A stretch of DNA of 23,147 nucleotides from positions 1-23,147 of the forward strand of contig NZ_CAJTUJ010000024.1 in NCBI RefSeq assembly GCF_910579375.1, written 5' to 3'. Made by a program: the position numbers and the translations under genes. The notes under the pieces were generated by a model. That model searched no databases. It was not told the origin of the DNA and saw only the letters and a program-made list of their open reading frames with translations. Each line of letters starts with the position of its first letter. Within the stretch, counting starts at the first letter, position 1. Shown one piece after another: positions 1-8,362 of the stretch. The DNA comes from an uncultured Rikenella sp. (GTDB taxonomy: Bacteria > Bacteroidota > Bacteroidia > Bacteroidales > Rikenellaceae).

Positions 1-15
1 CGTCCGCGCGCTGGC

Positions 16-149
16 GGAAATCTTATTCAAACGCGCATCACGCGTTTGAATGATTTCCTTTTCCAGCAGTCGCGCGCGGTTTAGTTTGAGGGTACTGCGC
101 TCGGGCCGCGCGGGCCCCATGTCCCGTGAACGGACGATGCTACGCATCG
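16..149 (+). repeat. Hairpin-rich repeat element, copy 1
   Basis: This non-coding structured element lies 3' of the adaptor gene. It opens with a long hairpin at 16-58: outer arms GGAAATC/GATTTCC, inner arms ATTCAAACGCG/CGCGTTTGAAT, loop CATCA. A GC-rich block at 110-133 follows, with core GGGCCCCATGTCCCGTG, and then a small hairpin at 135-149 (CGATG-CTACG-CATCG). The same order of parts occurs in the opposite orientation at 19723-19882. There the GC-rich block matches at 22 of 24 positions, while the hairpin arms differ but still pair. The element may extend left of the window. Its function is unknown; it could be a REP-like or structured-RNA mobile element. Confidence 0.6.
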
Positions 150-184
150 CTACAGCAACCTATACCACAAAGCCGCACAAGTTC

Positions 185-1294
185 TCACCGCCGTTTGATC
201 TCCACCGCAGAGCCGTCCGCCAGGTTGAGATTCCCCGAAACGATCACCGCATCCCCCACATTCAGCTCCGCCCCCCGATCCGTATTCGGCACCACCGCAT
301 GCGAATCGCTGTTCGACATCTCAATCAGCACATACGTCCACATCGCCCGCCCCGTCTCCCGATCGTAACGAAAAAGCACCTCCCGGTCGTCCCGCACCAA
401 CACCGCACTCTTCGGCACCACCAGCTTGTCCCCCACCGAGCTCTCGACAAAGACCTTCACATTCATCCCGTCGATCAGCGTCCCCGGATTCGGGATATTC
501 GCCGTCACCGTAATCTGCCCCTTTTCATCCACCGTCGGATTGACCTGCACCACCCGCCCCGCATAACGTTTCGTCGGTTCGACGAACGTCGCCACCCGCA
601 CCTCCTGCCCCGGCCGGACACTCGAGAGCTCGCTTTCGAGGATATTGAACTCCACGTCGAACGAACGGTCGTTGATCACCGAACAGAAAAAGTCCCCCTT
701 CGGATTCTCGTGCAACTTCGTTTTCAGGTTCGCAATCCGCCCGCCGAACGGCGCCGTGAGCACACAATTATCCGCCGCCAAGCGCGCACTCCGCAAGCCC
801 GTCACCGCCGCATCGTATCCCGACCTCAACCGGGCGATCCGCATCGTCTCGTCCGGCACCCTCGCCGTATCCGCCACATCGTACCCGAACCCCAGCAACG
901 CATCCTGCAAGTCGAGATCCGCCTTGTGCATCGCCTGCCGGGCCTGTTCCAACCGGATCTGCGCCTCGCGGTCATCGATCCGCGCAATCTGCGCCCCCGC
1001 CCTCACCGCCGTCCCGTTTCCGCCCGCCAGCCACGTCACCGTCCCCGACACCGCAAACCTCAGGTCGCTCTTCTGCTGCGCCCTCAACTTTCCGTTGCTG
1101 ATGAGCTGCGACCGGAACGTCCCGCGCCGCAACACGATCGTATCCACCGGATTGGCGATCTGCGTCTGCGCCTTCTTCAGGACAGCCGAATCCCCCGCCT
1201 CCTCCGAAGTCGCCCCGCCCGCGCAGGAGACCAGCCAAACCCCGCCCCACCCGAATAACAAACGGAAGATATGCCGAAATAAGTTCGTTCCCAT
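185..1294 (-). CDS. RND-type efflux membrane-fusion (periplasmic adaptor) lipoprotein
   Basis: This 369-residue protein links an inner-membrane pump to an outer-membrane channel. A short hydrophobic leader ends in the lipobox LVSC with Cys24, so it should be a lipoprotein. The barrel-sandwich half-motifs lie around residues 75-110 (VSGTVTWLAGGNGTAVRAGAQIARIDD) in outline and near 178-200 (LTAPFGGRIANL). A short alpha-hairpin lies between them, and a beta-barrel and membrane-proximal domain follow from about 210 to the end. This is the HlyD_D23/RND adaptor layout. It starts 6 bp after the stop of the TolC-like gene, so the two form an operon. The inner-membrane pump expected next would lie left of position 1, beyond the hairpin element. 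The family call is firm; the transported substrate cannot be read from the sequence. Confidence 0.88.
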   Translation of the reverse strand: MGTNLFRHIFRLLFGWGGVWLVSCAGGATSEEAGDSAVLKKAQTQIANPVDTIVLRRGTFRSQLISNGKLRAQQKSDLRFAVSGTVTWLAGGNGTAVRAGAQIARIDDREAQIRLEQARQAMHKADLDLQDALLGFGYDVADTARVPDETMRIARLRSGYDAAVTGLRSARLAADNCVLTAPFGGRIANLKTKLHENPKGDFFCSVINDRSFDVEFNILESELSSVRPGQEVRVATFVEPTKRYAGRVVQVNPTVDEKGQITVTANIPNPGTLIDGMNVKVFVESSVGDKLVVPKSAVLVRDDREVLFRYDRETGRAMWTYVLIEMSNSDSHAVVPNTDRGAELNVGDAVIVSGNLNLADGSAVEIKRR

Positions 1295-1300
1295 GACCGA

Positions 1301-2809
1301 CTATTGTTTTTCCAGCGAAACGACATCGAAACACGCCGCGATATTGCGCCCGTGCATGAAATCGAACAGCGTATAGCGCTGTATCGCATAGTAGTAGTTC
1401 CAGTAGTTCTGCAACTCCGCGAGATAACTCGTGTGCGCCGTATTGCGTTCGCTCTGGGCCGTATTGAAGTCCAGCACACTGATCTTCCCCGCCGCGAACT
1501 GACGCAGCGAGAGCGCATACCGCTCCGCCGCCACCGAATCCGCCCGGGCCGAAATCGCACACTGCGCATTCTGGTTATTGAACTGCATCACCTTCAGGTA
1601 GATATCCTGCTTCCGGTCGATCCGCTCCTTGTCGATCTCCGCCTCCGTCACCTCCTGCCTGAAGAGCGCCATCCGCACCTTTCCGCGCGCCACCCCGCCG
1701 TCGAAGATCGGCACCGTGATCCCCATCCTCACCGTCTCCTGATCCAGCGGATTGCGATACGCCCCCCCGATCGTCTCCGCCACCTGATTGAGCCCGAACC
1801 GCGCATAGACCGTCGCCTGCGGTCTGCGATTCGCCTTCGCCTGCGCCACGCTCATCTCCGCTTCGAGCTGACTGATCCGGTTCCGGTACTCGAACGACGT
1901 ATTGGTAAAGGCCAGCCGATACGCCTCCTCGATCGGAATCTCCACCCCCGGGACACTTCCCGGAATATCGAGCGCCACCGAGTCCCCCTCGTCGAGCCGC
2001 AAATAGGACTTGAACCGCGCCGCCGCCAAATCCAGCTGCAATTTATTGGTATTGATCGACATCCCCTCGTTCAGCAGCCTCAATTCGAGCTGCATGAGGT
2101 CGTTTTTCGAGATGGAGCCGATCCGGAACCGCTCCTGCGATATTTTGTAGAGCGTATCGGTATTGTCCCGGTTTTTCCGGGCGATATCCAGGTTCTGCTG
2201 CGCCACGAGGAGGTCGAAAAACAGCGTCACCGCTTGGGCCGTAATCGCCTCCATCGACTCCAGATATTCATACTTCGCCTTTTCGTACCTGACCGGTTCG
2301 ATCCGCTTGTCCCACCTGAGCTGATTGAAGCCGCCGATCGGCTGATTGAGAATCAGGCTCACCGGCGCCGAATTCCAGGTCACCTCCCGCTCCGGCGCGA
2401 ACTGGTCGAGCCGGTCGAGCCCCGTGTAGAGTTGGATATTCCCGCCCGTAGCCGCGATATTCTGCTGAAGATAGAGCCCCAGCGAATTGCGCATCGCATA
2501 ATTATCCACGTAATTATATCCCCCCGTCACCGCATTCTGGAGCGAAGTGTACGACTTGTCGAAATTGGGAATCGTCCCGCTCAAAGAGAGCGAAGGCAGC
2601 ATCTGCGCCCGGTAGGAGCGATACTGCCAGTACTGGCTCAGGTAGGTATGCTTGGCCATCATGGCATCGATCGAGCAAGCCTGCGCCCGCTCGATCGCCT
2701 CCCCGAGCGACAGACGCACCGCCCCCCTCTCCCGCCCCAGCGCCGGCCCGACGGCCGCCCCGAGCGACAAAAGACAACTCCAGAGACAGATGCTTATCCG
2801 ATTTCCCAT
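1301..2809 (-). CDS. TolC-like outer-membrane efflux protein (OEP family)
   Basis: This 502-residue outer-membrane factor of the TolC/OprM type has two OEP repeats. I chose the ATG at 2807-2809 because it gives a signal peptide (MGNRISICLWSCLLSLGAAVG, cleavage near PALG). The open frame extends 59 codons further upstream, but that part is uncharged-poor junk overlapping the promoter. The motif SLGEAIERAQ just after the signal peptide is the usual start of the first OEP repeat. Long amphipathic helices with coiled-coil character fill residues 200-300 and 390-460. The ending (LQNYWNYYYAIQRYTLFDF) is typical of Bacteroidetes TolC homologues. It is followed after 6 bp by the adaptor gene, so it supplies the exit duct of the same tripartite pump. 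It is not closely related to the second TolC gene at 18106-19446. Confidence 0.88.
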   Translation of the reverse strand: MGNRISICLWSCLLSLGAAVGPALGRERGAVRLSLGEAIERAQACSIDAMMAKHTYLSQYWQYRSYRAQMLPSLSLSGTIPNFDKSYTSLQNAVTGGYNYVDNYAMRNSLGLYLQQNIAATGGNIQLYTGLDRLDQFAPEREVTWNSAPVSLILNQPIGGFNQLRWDKRIEPVRYEKAKYEYLESMEAITAQAVTLFFDLLVAQQNLDIARKNRDNTDTLYKISQERFRIGSISKNDLMQLELRLLNEGMSINTNKLQLDLAAARFKSYLRLDEGDSVALDIPGSVPGVEIPIEEAYRLAFTNTSFEYRNRISQLEAEMSVAQAKANRRPQATVYARFGLNQVAETIGGAYRNPLDQETVRMGITVPIFDGGVARGKVRMALFRQEVTEAEIDKERIDRKQDIYLKVMQFNNQNAQCAISARADSVAAERYALSLRQFAAGKISVLDFNTAQSERNTAHTSYLAELQNYWNYYYAIQRYTLFDFMHGRNIAACFDVVSLEKQ

Positions 2810-2826
2810 TCCGATCGTATGTAGGA

Positions 2827-2858
2827 CAAATATCGTTATTTTCCGCCGGTCGGACAAA
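2827..2858 (-). promoter_or_regulatory. Bacteroidetes-type promoter for the TolC/adaptor operon
   Basis: Read on the minus strand this is TTTG, 20 bp, then GATATTTG, close to the Bacteroidetes consensus TTTG-N17-20-TAnnTTTG. It ends 17 bp before the ATG at 2809. No sigma-54 signature or TGTCTA palindrome is present here, unlike the ABC exporter genes, so this efflux operon is probably not in the same regulon. Confidence 0.5.
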
Positions 2859-2932
2859 TCGAATCGCCGAATAAATCGGTTTCCCTGCCCCAAGATTTCG
2901 CCCGCCCCGGATGTCCGATTCGAAAAACCGCC

Positions 2933-2940
2933 TATTTTTG
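2933..2940 (+). promoter_or_regulatory. -7 box for the NPCBM glycosidase gene
   Basis: TATTTTTG is a perfect TAnnTTTG -7 element, 29 bp before the ATG at 2970. No convincing -33 TTTG is present at the usual distance, so the assignment rests on the -7 box alone. Confidence 0.45.
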
Positions 2941-2969
2941 CCATCGACCTAAACCCAAACCACCTTTTT

Positions 2970-5792
2970 ATGAACACCCTCCGCATCCTCGCAGCCGGGC
3001 TGCTGCTTCTGTGCAGCCCGTCGCTCTCCGCCCGCCATACCCTCCGCCTCGCCGAGCTGAATCCCGAGTCCGTACACCAGAGCTACGGCACCGCACAGCT
3101 CGGCCGCTCCGTCACCGGCCGTCCGGCCACCGTCGGCGGCGAAGCTTTCACCGACGTCATCGGCACCCACGCCCCGTCGGTACTGCGGCTCGACCTCCAC
3201 CGAACCGCCCGTTCGTTCCGAGCCCGGGTCGGCATCGCCGACAACGACATCGACTACGCCGCCCCCTCCGGCCTGAGCCCCATCGCCCTGACGGACGGCT
3301 CCAGACTGTGGTATGCGACGGACGGAGACACCCGGCAATTCGTCGGCCTCGCCCGACCCGACGGGACAGTGGGCCCCGGCTCCGTGCGGTTCGTCGTGCG
3401 GGGCGACGGCTGCGACCTTTATGACAGCGGCATCCTGCACGCAGGCGATGCGCCGAAAAGCATCGAGCTCGACCTGACCGGCATCTCCCGGCTGGAGCTA
3501 GCCGCCGAACCGACCGACGACGGCCCCAGCGGCGACCACGCCCTGTGGATCGCGCCGCAGATCGACTACGACGGCGACCTGTGCCCCGAAGCCATCGCCG
3601 CAGACTCGACAGACGACCTCCCGAACACGCTGACCGCCTCACAGGAGCAGCTGCTGCGCCAGCTCGACCGGCTGCCCGTCCTCGCCCCGGAAGCGCTCTA
3701 CACCCCCGCCTCCTACGACTGGCTAATCGACCCGTCGGCCTCTCGCGCCCGGCTTTACGCCACCCCCGACCGGAAAGGGCTCATCCTCGCCAACGACCTC
3801 GTCGCCCGTGTCTTTCGGATCGTACCGAACCTGGCGACCACCGACATCGTCAACCGAATGACCGGCGAGAGCCTGATCCGCGCCGTGAGCGGCGAAGGCA
3901 CCCTCACCCTCGACGGCCGCGAATATTCCCTCGGCGGTCTGGACGGCCAACCCGAACGCGGCTACTTAGACCCGAAATGGTTAGACCGGCTGACCTCCGT
4001 TCCGGGCTCCTTCACCCTCGAAGCCTTCGAATTCATCCCGGACGCAGAGACGCTGCCCTGGAACCGGAACCGCTGGGCGCTGAACACCGACGACCCGACC
4101 GGCGCCACCCTGACCTTCACCCTGCGCGGCCCGGACGAACTGGAGGCCACGACCGTCCGCATCGCCTACACCCTATACGACCGGGTGCCCGTGCTGCGCA
4201 AACGGTTCACCCTGCACAACGGCGCGGCGGCCCCCGTGACCGTCGACCGCTTCCGGCTGGAACAGCTGGCCTTCGCCGAACCGGAATCGCCCGGCGGAGG
4301 CGACCCGACGAAATTCCGGCTGCCCAACATCCACATCGAGAGCGACTATGCCTGCGGCGGCGAGTTTTTCGAACCCCAGACCGACATCACGGAACGGTGG
4401 GTAGAAGACCCTCGCTACACCTCGCAACGGAACTATAACCTCCAGACCCCCTGCATCCTGGAGGTCGCCCCGCCCTTGGGGCCCGCCCAGCCCCTCCTTC
4501 CCGGCGAGACCTTCCGGTCGTTCGCCGCCTACGAGATGCCGTTCGACAGCGACGACCGGGAGCGCAAAGGACTCTTCAAACGCCGCATGTACCGCACCCT
4601 GACCCCTTGGGTGACCCAGAATCCGATCTTCATGCACCTCACCTCCTCCGACCCGGAGGTCATCCGGCGGGCGGTGGTTCAATGCGACTCGACCGGCTAC
4701 GAGATGATCATCATCAGCTTCGGCTCGGGGCTGAACGCCGAAGACACCTCGGCACAAAATATCGAAAAGTGGAAAACGCTGGTCGACTATGCCGCCGAAC
4801 GGGGCATCGAGATGGGCTGCTACTCCCTGCTGGCCAGCCGCTGGATCAGCGACAGCGTAGACGTCATCAACCCGGCGACCGGTCGTCGGGGCGGCGCGAA
4901 ATTCGGCAGCTCGCCCTGCCTCTCCAGCCAGTGGGGGCATGACTATTTCGCGAAAATCCGCACCTTTTTCGAAAAGACAGGGATGCGCTGTTTCGAACAC
5001 GACGGCTCCTATCCGGGCGACTTCTGCGCCTCGACCGCCCACGCCTACCACCGCGGACTCGACGACTCACAGTGGAACCAGTTCCACACCGTGACCGACC
5101 TCTACCACTGGATGTGCAGCCGGGGCATCTACATCAACGTGCCCGACTTTTACTTCCTGAACGGTTCGACCAAGACCGGCATCGGCTATCGCGAGACCAA
5201 CTGGTCGCTGCCGCGCGACCGGCAAATCATCCACGCCCGGCAGCTGAACTACGACTGCACGTGGGATCGTCCGACCTCGGCCTGCTGGAGCTTCGTGCCC
5301 CTCGTCGAATACCAGGGCGGAGGCGCAGCCGCCACGCTGGAGCCGCTCAGCGACCACCTGTACGAATACAAGACCCACATGGCACAGAACTACGGCGCCG
5401 GTGTCCAGGCCTGCTACCGCGGCCCGCGGCTCTACGACACCCCCGCGACCAAAGAGGCCGTCACCGAGGTGATCGACTGGTACAAACGCTACCGCCGGAT
5501 CCTCAACAGCGACATCATCCACCTGCGCCGTCCCGACGCCCGGGAGTGGGACGGCCTGCTGCACGTCGATCCGAGCGGCCCCGTCAAAGGTCTGGCCATG
5601 TTCTTCAACCCGACCGACCGGGCGATCACCCGCACCATCCGGCTGCCGCTCTACTACACCGGCCTGACCTCGCGGGCACGCATCCGCGAAGCGGAAGGCC
5701 GTCCGCAGAGCTACCGCCTCGACCGGGACTACACCGTGACCCTGCACGTGACCATCCCGGCGCGGGGATACACCTGGTACACCATCGAATAG
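2970..5792 (+). CDS. Secreted NPCBM-domain glycoside hydrolase, clan GH-D-like (alpha-galactosidase type)
   Basis: This 940-residue secreted enzyme probably cleaves an alpha-linked sugar from host or plant glycans. The ATG at 2970 is chosen because it opens a clear signal peptide (MNTLRILAAGLLLLCSPSLSA). Residues about 30-165 read as an NPCBM carbohydrate-binding module, with the hallmark DVIGTHAPSVLRLDL. A beta-sandwich region spans roughly 230-540. It is followed by a TIM barrel (about 550-860) with GYEMIIISFGSG, EMGCYSLLASRW and CFEHDGSYPGD; Asp678 in that last motif is the best nucleophile candidate. A small C-terminal beta domain ends the protein. The barrel motifs resemble GH27/GH31/GH36 enzymes, but I cannot place it in a numbered family. 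It converges on the GH29 gene. It could be an orphan or recently named family. Confidence 0.75.
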   Translation: MNTLRILAAGLLLLCSPSLSARHTLRLAELNPESVHQSYGTAQLGRSVTGRPATVGGEAFTDVIGTHAPSVLRLDLHRTARSFRARVGIADNDIDYAAPSGLSPIALTDGSRLWYATDGDTRQFVGLARPDGTVGPGSVRFVVRGDGCDLYDSGILHAGDAPKSIELDLTGISRLELAAEPTDDGPSGDHALWIAPQIDYDGDLCPEAIAADSTDDLPNTLTASQEQLLRQLDRLPVLAPEALYTPASYDWLIDPSASRARLYATPDRKGLILANDLVARVFRIVPNLATTDIVNRMTGESLIRAVSGEGTLTLDGREYSLGGLDGQPERGYLDPKWLDRLTSVPGSFTLEAFEFIPDAETLPWNRNRWALNTDDPTGATLTFTLRGPDELEATTVRIAYTLYDRVPVLRKRFTLHNGAAAPVTVDRFRLEQLAFAEPESPGGGDPTKFRLPNIHIESDYACGGEFFEPQTDITERWVEDPRYTSQRNYNLQTPCILEVAPPLGPAQPLLPGETFRSFAAYEMPFDSDDRERKGLFKRRMYRTLTPWVTQNPIFMHLTSSDPEVIRRAVVQCDSTGYEMIIISFGSGLNAEDTSAQNIEKWKTLVDYAAERGIEMGCYSLLASRWISDSVDVINPATGRRGGAKFGSSPCLSSQWGHDYFAKIRTFFEKTGMRCFEHDGSYPGDFCASTAHAYHRGLDDSQWNQFHTVTDLYHWMCSRGIYINVPDFYFLNGSTKTGIGYRETNWSLPRDRQIIHARQLNYDCTWDRPTSACWSFVPLVEYQGGGAAATLEPLSDHLYEYKTHMAQNYGAGVQACYRGPRLYDTPATKEAVTEVIDWYKRYRRILNSDIIHLRRPDAREWDGLLHVDPSGPVKGLAMFFNPTDRAITRTIRLPLYYTGLTSRARIREAEGRPQSYRLDRDYTVTLHVTIPARGYTWYTIE

Positions 5793-5795
5793 ACG

Positions 5796-5831
5796 AATAG
5801 CGAAGCGGCACGATCGTGCCGCTTCGCTATT
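5796..5831. terminator. Perfect 36-bp palindrome, bidirectional terminator
   Basis: Arms of 18 bp (AATAGCGAAGCGGCACGA and its exact complement) meet with no spacer. The palindrome starts 4 bp after one stop codon and directly abuts the stop codon of the convergent GH29 gene. On the plus strand it runs into TTTT; on the minus strand the T-run is weak. It most likely stops transcription from both glycosidase genes. Confidence 0.75.
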
Positions 5832-7217
5832 TTATCGGTCGCACATCTCCACCGGCTCGGCGAACTTCAGCCGCACAACCCGCACAGGTTCGTCCAGCAC
5901 CGCCTCCGGCAGCTCGAAACACACCGTACCGTCCGCCACCGTAAACTCCACCTTTCGGCCCGAGAGCTCGTCCCGGGCCGAAATCATTCGTTGCTCCGTC
6001 TGCGGCAACTCCAGCGTGCGCACCAACGGATCGGTCACCAACAGCCACGCCCGTTGTCCCCTCCGCGTACTGAATCCCCCCTCGAACGGTTTATACGGGC
6101 CTCCGCGCGTCCCGTAAACGGCCTCTCCGTGCGCCCGAAGCCACATACCGAGCGTATCCATCAGCGCCACCTGTTCCGCATCGAACTCACCGTCCGGCCG
6201 CGGCCCAAGATTGATCATGTAGTTTCCGTTGCACCCCACCACACCGACCAGGTCGCGCACCAGTTCATCGGCCGTCATCAGTTTCGGCTGCGGATTGTAC
6301 GACCATTGCGACCGGTCGATCGTCACCCACGCCTGCCACGGATGGTCGCCCCACACCGTCACCTTATTGCCGCGGTTCACCAGCCGTTCGCGATCCTGGA
6401 AGTCGCCCGCATAAGTCTGTCCGTCCATCTCGATGTGGTTGTCCGCCCCCGCCATCCGACGTCCGATGTCGATCCGCGTGCTGAGCAGAATCTCCGGTTT
6501 CCGCGTGTGGAACCGCCGATACATCTCCGACCCGATCTCGTGGGTATAGGTAGCGTCCCACTCCCCGTCGAACTGAACGAACGCCAGGTCGTACCTGTCG
6601 ATCAGCTCGCCGACCTGCGCCGCCATGTATTCGAAATAGCGCGCCGGATTCGGACTGTCGTCCCGTTTCGGAAAGAGCAGCCCCGGACCGCCGTGATTAT
6701 ACGGTTTCCAGTCCGGATGATACCAGTCCAGATTGGAGTAGTAGGCGCCCAGCACGATTCCATGACGATCGCACGCTTTTTTCAATTCGCCCATAATATC
6801 CCTCCGTCCCGGCGTGTTTTCCATGTCGTAATCCGACACATCCGAGAACCAGATTGCGAATCCGTCGTGGTGTTTGGCCGTCGGCGAGAGGTAGCGCATC
6901 CCCCACCGCTTCATCAGCCGGCACCAGCGGTCGGCATCGAACCGCACCGGGTCGAAACGCAGGTAAAGGCTGTCGTAAGCCGATGCCGGAATCGTCGTTC
7001 CCCGGCTCCAGCCGATCTCCCGTCCGCCCAGCGACGACGGTCCCCAGTGCACGCACATCCCCACGCGCAAATCCTGCCATTTCTTAAGCGCTGCGGCCGA
7101 AGTTTTCAGGTCGGGATTCCGGTCGCCCCCTCCGCTCAGCACCGTCTGCCCGCAGACCGACCCCATACCTAACCAGGTCGCCAGCACGACCCAAACACTG
7201 AAAATACACTTTCTCAT
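5832..7217 (-). CDS. Alpha-L-fucosidase, GH29
   Basis: This 461-residue exported enzyme hydrolyses terminal alpha-L-fucose by a retaining mechanism. The ATG at 7215-7217 gives a signal peptide (MRKCIFSVWVVLATWLGMGS, cleavage near CGQ). The open frame upstream of it overlaps the transporter gene and has no signal sequence. GH29 hallmarks are VHWGP (residues 56-60), AKHHDGFAIW (114-123), the SNLDWYHPDW region (161-170) and FVQFDGEWD (213-221), where Asp217 is the likely nucleophile. NYMINLGPRPDGEF is the usual end of the catalytic barrel, and a C-terminal beta-sandwich follows. The length is normal for the family. It starts 29 bp after the CDF transporter stop, so it may be co-transcribed. It converges on the NPCBM glycosidase, suggesting a glycan-foraging pair, though no SusC/SusD genes are present. 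Confidence 0.92.
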   Translation of the reverse strand: MRKCIFSVWVVLATWLGMGSVCGQTVLSGGGDRNPDLKTSAAALKKWQDLRVGMCVHWGPSSLGGREIGWSRGTTIPASAYDSLYLRFDPVRFDADRWCRLMKRWGMRYLSPTAKHHDGFAIWFSDVSDYDMENTPGRRDIMGELKKACDRHGIVLGAYYSNLDWYHPDWKPYNHGGPGLLFPKRDDSPNPARYFEYMAAQVGELIDRYDLAFVQFDGEWDATYTHEIGSEMYRRFHTRKPEILLSTRIDIGRRMAGADNHIEMDGQTYAGDFQDRERLVNRGNKVTVWGDHPWQAWVTIDRSQWSYNPQPKLMTADELVRDLVGVVGCNGNYMINLGPRPDGEFDAEQVALMDTLGMWLRAHGEAVYGTRGGPYKPFEGGFSTRRGQRAWLLVTDPLVRTLELPQTEQRMISARDELSGRKVEFTVADGTVCFELPEAVLDEPVRVVRLKFAEPVEMCDR

Positions 7218-7246
7218 AGGACTATTTTTTTTAGATTTAGTTTCCC

Positions 7247-8248
7247 TCACTCCTCCCCCTCGGCGTGCCTCGTCTCGTCGTTTTTGGTCATCTCGCCGAG
7301 GGTCAGCGGCTGGGGCGCCTCGAACGGCTCCCGCCGGTAGGGACAATCCGCCACCTCGCAATGCGCACAGTGGCGCTCCTCGCACGAATCCGAATGCGTC
7401 GAGACCAGCACCCGCCCTTCGAACACCGCATAGAGCGCGTCCTTCAGCTCCTCGCACGCATCGTGCCCCTGCGCGACATTGAAATACCACGGCAGCGTCA
7501 GGTCGCAATCGACATAGAGGAAACTGCCGTACCGAATGGCCTTGAGGTTGTGCACATCGATCCACTCCGGCCTCCTTCGCGCCGCCACCCCGCGGACGAT
7601 CTGCTCCAGCACCTCCCGATCCGCCTTGTCCATCAGCCCCCCGATCGTCTTGTGCAGAATCCGGCCGCCGGCCACGCCGATCAGCACGCCGAAGAGCACC
7701 GCCAACGCGCCGTCGATCCACGGAATGCGGGTGAAATAGAGCAACAACAGCCCCGCCACCAGCCCGACCGTCGACCAGGTATCCGTCTGCAAATGCTTTC
7801 CGCCCGCCACCAGCGCGATCGAGTCATACCGCCGCCCCATCCGGATGCTCCACCACCCGGCGATATAGTTCACCGCCCCGGCCGCCGCCACCACCGCGAT
7901 CCCGATATCCAGCCTCCCCGGCATCCGGGGTTCGAAGAGCCGCTTCACCCCTTCGACGCCGATCCAGGCCCCGGCCAACAGAATCATCAGCCCTTCGATC
8001 GACGCCGAAATCAGCTCCACCTTCCCGTGCCCGAAAGGATGCCCCGCATCCTTCGGTTTGGCCGCCAGATGCAGGCTGTACAGCGTGATGAACCCGGCCG
8101 TCACATTCACGATACTCTCCAGCGCATCCGTCAGAATCCCCACCGAATCCGTCAGAAAAAAGGCGACGAACTTGCCGACCATCAGCGCCACCGACACGGC
8201 CACCATTCCGGCCTGTACCCGTTGTTTTACACGATCCACTGTCTTCAT
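7247..8248 (-). CDS. Cation diffusion facilitator (CDF) divalent-metal transporter
   Basis: This 333-residue inner-membrane antiporter exports Zn, Fe, Mn or a similar metal in exchange for protons. The ATG at 8246-8248 is preferred over a TTG three codons upstream, which falls inside the -7 promoter box. Six membrane segments fill residues about 12-205. The TM2 metal site is DALESIVN (Asp41, Glu44, Asn48), TM3 begins after GHPFGHGKVE (69-78), and the TM5 site is HLQTD (His152, Asp156). The cytoplasmic ZT_dimer domain covers about 210-285. The tail carries a Cys cluster, CX4CX2CX4C, at residues 289, 294, 297 and 302, which may bind metal. The metal specificity cannot be called from the sequence. 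It lies upstream of the fucosidase gene with a 29-bp gap. Confidence 0.9.
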   Translation of the reverse strand: MKTVDRVKQRVQAGMVAVSVALMVGKFVAFFLTDSVGILTDALESIVNVTAGFITLYSLHLAAKPKDAGHPFGHGKVELISASIEGLMILLAGAWIGVEGVKRLFEPRMPGRLDIGIAVVAAAGAVNYIAGWWSIRMGRRYDSIALVAGGKHLQTDTWSTVGLVAGLLLLYFTRIPWIDGALAVLFGVLIGVAGGRILHKTIGGLMDKADREVLEQIVRGVAARRRPEWIDVHNLKAIRYGSFLYVDCDLTLPWYFNVAQGHDACEELKDALYAVFEGRVLVSTHSDSCEERHCAHCEVADCPYRREPFEAPQPLTLGEMTKNDETRHAEGEE

Positions 8249-8254
8249 AACGGA

Positions 8255-8262
8255 CAAATATA
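8255..8262 (-). promoter_or_regulatory. -7 box for the CDF transporter, nearly leaderless
   Basis: On the minus strand TATATTTG is a perfect TAnnTTTG match that ends only 6 bp before the ATG. A start site 5-8 bp downstream of this box would give a transcript with almost no 5' leader. No -33 TTTG is evident. Confidence 0.45.
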
Positions 8263-8264
8263 CG

Positions 8265-8318
8265 AAAAAAGGCCCGCCGCCTCCCCGCCTCGCCGGTAGC
8301 GAGACGAACGGAAGCGGC
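8265..8318 (-). terminator. Candidate terminator of the ABC ATPase gene
   Basis: On the minus strand GCCGCTTCC (8310-8318) pairs with GGGAGGCGGC (8276-8285), and the inner arms CTCGC/GCGAG extend the structure. GGGCC and a run of six T follow. It lies between the ATPase stop and the CDF start, where a terminator is expected. The five bases between stem and T-run make it less than ideal. Confidence 0.4.
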
Positions 8319-8334
8319 AGACCTGCCGTTTTTT
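8315..8334 (+). terminator. Short plus-strand hairpin with T-run
   Basis: CGGCAGACCTGCCG forms a 5-6 bp stem followed by six T on the plus strand, a classic intrinsic terminator form. No plus-strand gene precedes it, so it may guard the ATPase gene from antisense transcription or end an unseen short RNA. It may also be an accidental overlap with the minus-strand hairpin. Confidence 0.3.
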
Positions 8335-8362
8335 ATGAAGAAAAGATAGAGCGGACTAATCC

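Noticed and set aside
8258..8334. A plus-strand small RNA between the CDF and ATPase genes
   Set aside because: There is a terminator-like hairpin with a T-run, but no plausible plus-strand promoter; the hairpin overlaps the minus-strand terminator and may be coincidental.
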